This document shows positions 60,270 through 64,000 of a stretch of DNA of 64,000 nucleotides, piece by piece. This DNA is from UBA8438 sp963934795. GTDB taxonomy: Bacteria > Acidobacteriota > Vicinamibacteria > Vicinamibacterales > UBA8438. The stretch lies in the NCBI GenBank assembly GCA_963934795.1, contig CAWWAF010000006.1, positions 1 through 64,000 on the forward strand, given 5' to 3'. The notes under the pieces are model-generated. The model was not told the origin of the DNA and searched no databases. It worked only from the letters and a program-made list of their open reading frames with translations. Position 1 is the stretch's first letter, and each line of letters opens with the position of its first letter. The translations under genes and the position numbers were made by a program.

Positions 60270-61822
60270 TGTTGCTGCCCGCCCTGTTCTTGCCCACCCT
60301 GCGCGTCGGCCTCAGCTCTGGCTTCCGCGGCCGCTTCCTCGGCTTTGTCGAGCGAAATCTGGGCGGCCGCCAGCTTTTTCTCGGCCGCCGCGGCCTTGGC
60401 ATCGGCGGTCAGTTCTTCAGGAATGACTTGGCAGAGCGGGCACCCGATGATGTGGTCGTTGCGCGTGACATTGTGCAGCTCGCGGCGCTCGTTCATCGCC
60501 TCCTGAAACTGCTCGTCCGACATCGAGACGCCATTGCCCAGGTCGATGAACATGTTCGACACAGACCGGTTGCCGGAGCCTTGCCAGTTGCGTGGGTCGG
60601 GGATGTTCTTGTTGCCTTCGGTGTTGTCCATCTCCCCGGTGATGTGGAGGATGGTGCCCTTTGGCAACAGCGGCTCATAGCCGTGCTCATACTGGTAGCC
60701 ACGCACCCAGTTGTGGTCGTATCCCGCGCACGTCAGCGTTTCAACGTTGATCCCCCAGATCGCTTCCAGGCACATCCGCGCGCCTGGGGCGTGCAGATGC
60801 GGCTCGAATGTGGTGATCTTGGTGTTTTCAGGCAGCACATAGTAGGCGTGCAGTTCCTGGTTTTTCTTGTTCGCCTGAATGTCGATATCCACGCCGTTGC
60901 CGAGAGGTCGTAGCGACCACCGGAACTTCGGCTCGTAGCCCTCCGGCTGGAAACGCCACCCGATTTCCAGGTGCGACTTGGTGTCCTTGCCGTTCGAGTG
61001 CAAGTGGACCGAGTCGGATACCACCTTGGCGTTGGCGTGCAGTAGCGGGGAGCCATCTGGATCGAACACATCCGCGTTGCGGCCGACCTCGTGGACGGGC
61101 CAGAACGACGCCGCGCTCGGGCGACCGTCGTCGCCAATGACCTGGGTGCTCCAGATCATGTGGTGGAAGACGAACCGTCCACCGACTGTCTCGCGCGAGT
61201 CCTCGGTGTCCAGGACGTCGTTGACCTCTCGAATTTCTACCGACGCGACATACCGATCGGTCGGGATGCCCACGTCAACCGGCGCGATTTCGCCCCACCA
61301 GTCGGGGGCGTCGCCGGCCATGATGAGATCTTCTGTCACGGTGATGAGATCGGGCTCGCCAGCCGTCCAGAGTCCCGCGCCGCCAACCGGTTTCAGTGGC
61401 GGCATGTCGGCGGGATTACCCCGCGGGGCGCCGTTGTCGGCCCAGGCCGCCATTTTCGCCACTTCCTCGTTACTCAACGACGGATCAAATTGATATGCCT
61501 GGATGCCGATGTTCTTCTCGACATACCACGGGGGCATGACGCCGGCCACCGGGCCCATCCCCGTCCGCATCTTCATGGCGCGGGCCCAGGGGCGTGCATC
61601 TTCATAGGTGATCAGCGACATGGGCGCCACGGAGTCGGGCTGGTGGCAGTGCTGGCAGCTGCGCTGCAAGATCGGCGCGATGTCCTTCGTGAAGGTCACC
61701 TCGTCGTGATCGGCCGGTGCGCTTTGCCCGGCCGAACCGGTGGCAGGGAGCGCCAGGCTCACGGCCACCAACAGTGCTCCGAACAGACTCGACTTCACGT
61801 GATAAAACTGGTGCGATCTCAT
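60266..61822 (-). CDS. Secreted monoheme c / copper type II monooxygenase-like protein (copy 2)
   Basis: A 518-aa exported paralogue of 1381-2655. Signal ending ATGSAG. Heme site CQHCH (56-60) in the same TFTKDIAPILQRSC.HCH.P context as copy 1. Candidate copper ligands: H220/H221, the HLH at 273-275 and the HLH at 342-344. Copy 2 has a C-terminal extension of about 60 residues with CPLC (461-464), then an Ala/Glu-rich coiled coil (470-505) and a Gln-rich tail. Copper-dependent oxidation is inferred, not shown. Coupled to the Ig-like gene by GTGA. Confidence 0.77.
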   Translation of the reverse strand: MRSHQFYHVKSSLFGALLVAVSLALPATGSAGQSAPADHDEVTFTKDIAPILQRSCQHCHQPDSVAPMSLITYEDARPWARAMKMRTGMGPVAGVMPPWYVEKNIGIQAYQFDPSLSNEEVAKMAAWADNGAPRGNPADMPPLKPVGGAGLWTAGEPDLITVTEDLIMAGDAPDWWGEIAPVDVGIPTDRYVASVEIREVNDVLDTEDSRETVGGRFVFHHMIWSTQVIGDDGRPSAASFWPVHEVGRNADVFDPDGSPLLHANAKVVSDSVHLHSNGKDTKSHLEIGWRFQPEGYEPKFRWSLRPLGNGVDIDIQANKKNQELHAYYVLPENTKITTFEPHLHAPGARMCLEAIWGINVETLTCAGYDHNWVRGYQYEHGYEPLLPKGTILHITGEMDNTEGNKNIPDPRNWQGSGNRSVSNMFIDLGNGVSMSDEQFQEAMNERRELHNVTRNDHIIGCPLCQVIPEELTADAKAAAAEKKLAAAQISLDKAEEAAAEARAEADAQGGQEQGGQQQ

Positions 61823-61992
61823 GAAAACCCCTTCGTTGCCAAGACACGCCGTGGTCTGGACCAGGTACTAAGGGAAGACTACGCCGCCATTCGTGCGATG
61901 TCTATGGGACCTAAGAAGTAGATGTTGAGCATGGGCGGATGGCGGATGCGAATTGGGGCGTAGTTGCCCGAATCTGATACAGATACAGACCG

Positions 61993-62649
61993 ATGCCGAA
62001 ACGACCGACTGCGCAGTCACGACTCGACACGCACGTGCGTGCGTTGCTCCGCTGTACAACGTGTCCGAAGATGCACCGGCCCGCGGTCAGCGGCGGGGCG
62101 GTGAGGAGCCGGGTGTTGCTCGTTGGGCAAGCGCCTGGCGACAAGGAACCGGTGTTGGGGCGACCGTTCGCGTGGACCGCGGGGCGAACCCTCTTTCGTT
62201 GGTTCGAGGAGAGCTGCGGGATGGACGAAGCCGCGTTCCGCGCCTCCGTCTACATGGCCGCGGTATGCCGGTGTTTTCCGGGCAAGAAAGCCACAGGGGG
62301 CGATCGGGTGCCCTCACGAGAGGAAATCGCCAACTGCGCGGTCTGGCTGGAGGCGGAATTCGACTTGCTCAAGCCGCAGTTAGTGATTCCGGTGGGCAAA
62401 CTCGCGATTGCGCAGTTCATCCCGTGCCCTTCGCTCGTCGAGATTATCGGGACGTCACAGCGCGTGCGGCGTGCGGGGCGTGCGATCGACGTGATTCCGC
62501 TGCCGCATCCTTCAGGCGCCTCTCCCTGGCCCCGTATGGAGCCGGGCAAGACACTGCTCGGGCACGCAATGCGGCTGATCACTGCGCACCCCGCGTTCGT
62601 GGCGGCAAAAAAAAGAGCGCCGCACCCGGTCGGGCGCGACGCTCTCTAG
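61993..62649 (+). CDS. Uracil-DNA glycosylase family protein (family 4-like, Fe-S)
   Basis: A 218-aa cytoplasmic DNA-repair enzyme that removes uracil from DNA. Motif 1 GQAPGDKEPVLGRPF (about 45-59) and motif 2 LPHPSGAS (about 170-177) are those of the 4Fe-4S uracil-DNA glycosylases. Cysteines C21, C24, C92 or C94, and C115 can ligate the cluster. The last codons (about 62607-62649) overlap the stem and T tract of a terminator used by the convergent NIPSNAP gene. The C-terminal lysines (AAKKRAPH) are encoded by its A run. Confidence 0.9.
   Translation: MPKRPTAQSRLDTHVRALLRCTTCPKMHRPAVSGGAVRSRVLLVGQAPGDKEPVLGRPFAWTAGRTLFRWFEESCGMDEAAFRASVYMAAVCRCFPGKKATGGDRVPSREEIANCAVWLEAEFDLLKPQLVIPVGKLAIAQFIPCPSLVEIIGTSQRVRRAGRAIDVIPLPHPSGASPWPRMEPGKTLLGHAMRLITAHPAFVAAKKRAPHPVGRDAL
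62607..62645 (-). terminator. Terminator of the NIPSNAP gene, inside the glycosylase coding sequence
   Basis: On the minus strand: a 14-bp stem (62632-62645 with 62614-62627) with two G-U wobbles, GACC loop, then T residues (from 62614 to 62607). On the plus strand the wobbles are C-A mismatches. It lies about 75 bases past the NIPSNAP stop, within the last codons of the glycosylase. Confidence 0.88.
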
Positions 62650-62719
62650 CGGATGGGCATGGTCCACTCGGCCCGGTTGGGTCGCCACGGGACGACCCCC
62701 CCCAAGGTAGTACGCCTTC

Positions 62720-63178
62720 CTACTTCAGATTCGAGTAGTCGGTGGGACTCATCCAGTAGACCTCGGCGCTGATCGGCACCGGGTATTTCGCTAGTAGGGC
62801 ATCCCACGCCGGATCAGCCGCGAATTTCGCCCAGACGTCCTGCCGCTGCTCGAGATCATCGTAGGCCAACATCCAGACCAGTGTGTTCGGATCGTCAAGA
62901 CGCTGCCAGACCGCGATCACCTCAGCCCCATGCTTCTCGAAGATGGAGACCTCTTCCTCGCGGAAGCGCTGATGCAGGGTGTCGATATCACCGCCTTCGG
63001 CGACGTTTGCGGTGTACATCCGGATTTCAAAACACCGTGCGCTTGAGTCGACGTTTTTCGAAAAGTCGGCTGGTAGCTGGCCCTTTGGACCGCACGGCGG
63101 CGGCCCTGGACGCTGGGCCTGCGCTGTTCCGGTAAACGCGAAGCCGATGACCACGGCGGCGAGAATCGCTCTTTTCAT
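62720..63178 (-). CDS. Secreted NIPSNAP family protein
   Basis: A 152-aa exported protein: signal AAVVIGFAFTGTAQA, then the NIPSNAP domain (a dimeric alpha/beta barrel): CFEIRMYTANVAEGGDIDTL, HQRFREEEVSIFEKHGAEVI, WMLAYDDLEQRQDVWAKFAA. Bacterial members are usually of unknown role and may bind small ligands. AGGGAG lies about 9 bases before the ATG. A TATAAT at 63268-63273 is the likely -10. The 289-base gap 63179-63467 shows no convincing gene. Confidence 0.82.
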   Translation of the reverse strand: MKRAILAAVVIGFAFTGTAQAQRPGPPPCGPKGQLPADFSKNVDSSARCFEIRMYTANVAEGGDIDTLHQRFREEEVSIFEKHGAEVIAVWQRLDDPNTLVWMLAYDDLEQRQDVWAKFAADPAWDALLAKYPVPISAEVYWMSPTDYSNLK

Positions 63179-63267
63179 GCCTGTCTCCCTCTCAAATGGT
63201 TGGCGGCCTCCGTGACGTGTCGGTTGTTGCCATCGGGACCGGTGCCAGAATATTTCTTCGACACCGC

Positions 63268-63273
63268 ATTATA
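63268..63273 (-). promoter_or_regulatory. TATAAT -10 for the NIPSNAP gene
   Basis: Minus-strand TATAAT (63273 to 63268), giving a leader of about 80 bases to the ATG at 63178. Confidence 0.5.
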
Positions 63274-63467
63274 GGGAACTCCTTCGAGTCTCGGAAGCCG
63301 GGGGCACGCCGCCTGGACTATTGGTCGCCTCGAATGATGACGGGACGCGGCCCCTCGGTGCCTCGGCAGACATCCCCGCGCGACCCTGGCCCAAGCCACA
63401 CCAGCTCCTCCGTTGTCGCCCTGCGGCGGTGTTCCATGGGATGCATCCTGCATCTCAGTTGCCATCC

Positions 63468-63590
63468 TCAACCGTAGACCAGGTCGAGCCGGCCCGGACA
63501 GTTCGCGACCGGGCATGCGTCCCCCAGCTGGTCGGTGGCGGACAAGATCTCGTGAAACGGCGTGTCCGTGCTCTCCGGTTCCGCGTCCAT
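63468..63590 (-). CDS. Small 40-aa protein with a Cys pair
   Basis: A 40-aa ORF: MDAEPESTDTPFHEILSATD then QLGDACPVANCPGRLDLVYG. A strong GGAGGAA Shine-Dalgarno lies about 5 bases before the ATG, and it starts 27 bases after the stop of the upstream minus-strand gene, so the two are likely one operon. The CPVANCPG pair could be half of a metal site or a disulfide. No signal peptide. No family recognised. Confidence 0.6.
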   Translation of the reverse strand: MDAEPESTDTPFHEILSATDQLGDACPVANCPGRLDLVYG

Positions 63591-63617
63591 CTCTGTTCCT
63601 CCAGTCGGCTCATGGAT

Positions 63618-64000
63618 TCATGCTTGGGCGCGGCGCGCTTGGCGCACCCGACCTCTGGCAAGCTCGCGCAGCCGCTGTTCCAGCTCGTCCAATCCCTCGA
63701 CACCGGGGCACGTCTCGGCCACGTATTGGATCCAATTCTCTACATAGCGGTCGAGCCAGCGCTCGAAATCACGACACGCGTCTTCGGTCGAGATGACCGC
63801 CAGGCTTCGGTCGGTCCAGATGGCGAAGCGTCCCGCCGCCAGATCAAACAGTTGGGCACGGTACACGACCTGATCGAGCGTGATCTGCGCCGAGTCGATC
63901 ATCGCGGCGTCCATCGCGCGAAGCCGGTCGCGGGCCGCGTCCGTGGCCGTCGTCCAGATCGCGTGCCCCGGGGCACCGGGAGGAAACAGATTGTGTCCCT
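63618..64000 (-). CDS. Unknown soluble protein, start beyond the window
   Basis: The reading frame stays open to base 64000, so the true start lies outside; an internal ATG is at 63914. The visible 127 codons are helical and charged: GHAIWTTATDAARDRLRAMD, FAIWTDRSLAVISTEDACRD, FERWLDRYVENWIQYVAETC, and a basic RARGRVRQ-like tail. No signal or TM in the visible part. I do not recognise the family. Followed after 27 bases by the 40-aa Cys-pair ORF. Confidence 0.65.
   Translation of the reverse strand, partial: GHNLFPPGAPGHAIWTTATDAARDRLRAMDAAMIDSAQITLDQVVYRAQLFDLAAGRFAIWTDRSLAVISTEDACRDFERWLDRYVENWIQYVAETCPGVEGLDELEQRLRELARGRVRQARRAQA

Noticed and set aside
63175..63516. 113-codon minus-strand frame upstream of NIPSNAP
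   Set aside because: No motif, no ribosome site, overlaps the TATAAT promoter and the 40-aa ORF.
1..64000. tRNA, rRNA, CRISPR arrays, IS elements or prophage
   Set aside because: No T-loop signatures, repeat-spacer arrays, transposases, integrases or phage structural genes were seen; an alignment search was not possible.

Overview
The window is G+C-rich DNA packed with genes on both strands. Most products are predicted to be exported: Sec, lipoprotein and a few Tat signals. There are many quinoproteins (PQQ-type propellers), c-type cytochromes, secreted hydrolases, serine beta-lactamase-fold hydrolases, NHL/TPR proteins and small 'PDLQGVW' secreted proteins. From knowledge of where such families are expanded, this suggests Acidobacteriota, probably a Vicinamibacteria-like lineage. 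No rRNA or other phylogenetic marker is present to prove it. No tRNA, rRNA, CRISPR array, insertion sequence or phage module was recognised.

Left part (1-16 kb): subunit alpha-1 of the proton-translocating transhydrogenase (pntAA). Then a two-gene module of a heme/copper-monooxygenase-like protein and a secreted Ig-like protein, closed by a perfect terminator. Next come a mandelate racemase homologue, an octaheme cytochrome with a small membrane protein, a secreted lectin-like protein, TPR and NHL proteins, a 70-aa protein translationally coupled to a PQQ dehydrogenase, and a secreted protein combining a regulatory-like domain, one heme and a propeller.

Middle (16-42 kb): a molybdate-type binding protein, a beta-lactamase-fold hydrolase, a BamB-like propeller, an MBL hydrolase with an acetamidase, a Tat-exported SMP-30 protein, an M28 peptidase and RarD. 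A membrane Ser/Thr kinase with an extracellular Lcl/DUF1566-type domain is divergent from a CsgG-like protein. Then follow a PHP phosphoesterase with a methyltransferase, an M20 peptidase, an FAH-family enzyme with a strong terminator, an alkaline phosphatase variant, an outer-membrane barrel, a PepSY membrane protein, a DUF6152 pair and a monoheme lipoprotein.

Right part (42-64 kb): a frameshifted NatB-like permease, a quinohemoprotein dehydrogenase, a class 3 lipase, a second beta-lactamase-fold hydrolase, and a metallophosphoesterase whose 3' end lies over a sigma-factor remnant. Then a creatininase, a second M20 peptidase, a HupE/MBL operon, a Tat-exported sulfite-oxidase-type molybdoenzyme, a second lectin-like protein, an SDR/sugar-dehydrogenase operon, and a second copy of the Ig/heme-copper module. 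A family-4-like uracil-DNA glycosylase, a NIPSNAP protein and a partial unknown gene end the window.

The genes look like an exported oxidative and hydrolytic toolkit rather than one pathway: PQQ, Moco, heme and copper enzymes feeding electrons to cytochromes, with peptidases, lipases and amidases supplying substrates. The two most distinctive points are the duplicated heme-copper/Ig-like module near both ends, and the gene debris (sigma factor, ATP-grasp N-terminus, quinoprotein C-terminus, frameshifted permease), which shows ongoing rearrangement. Several promoters appear leaderless or nearly so.
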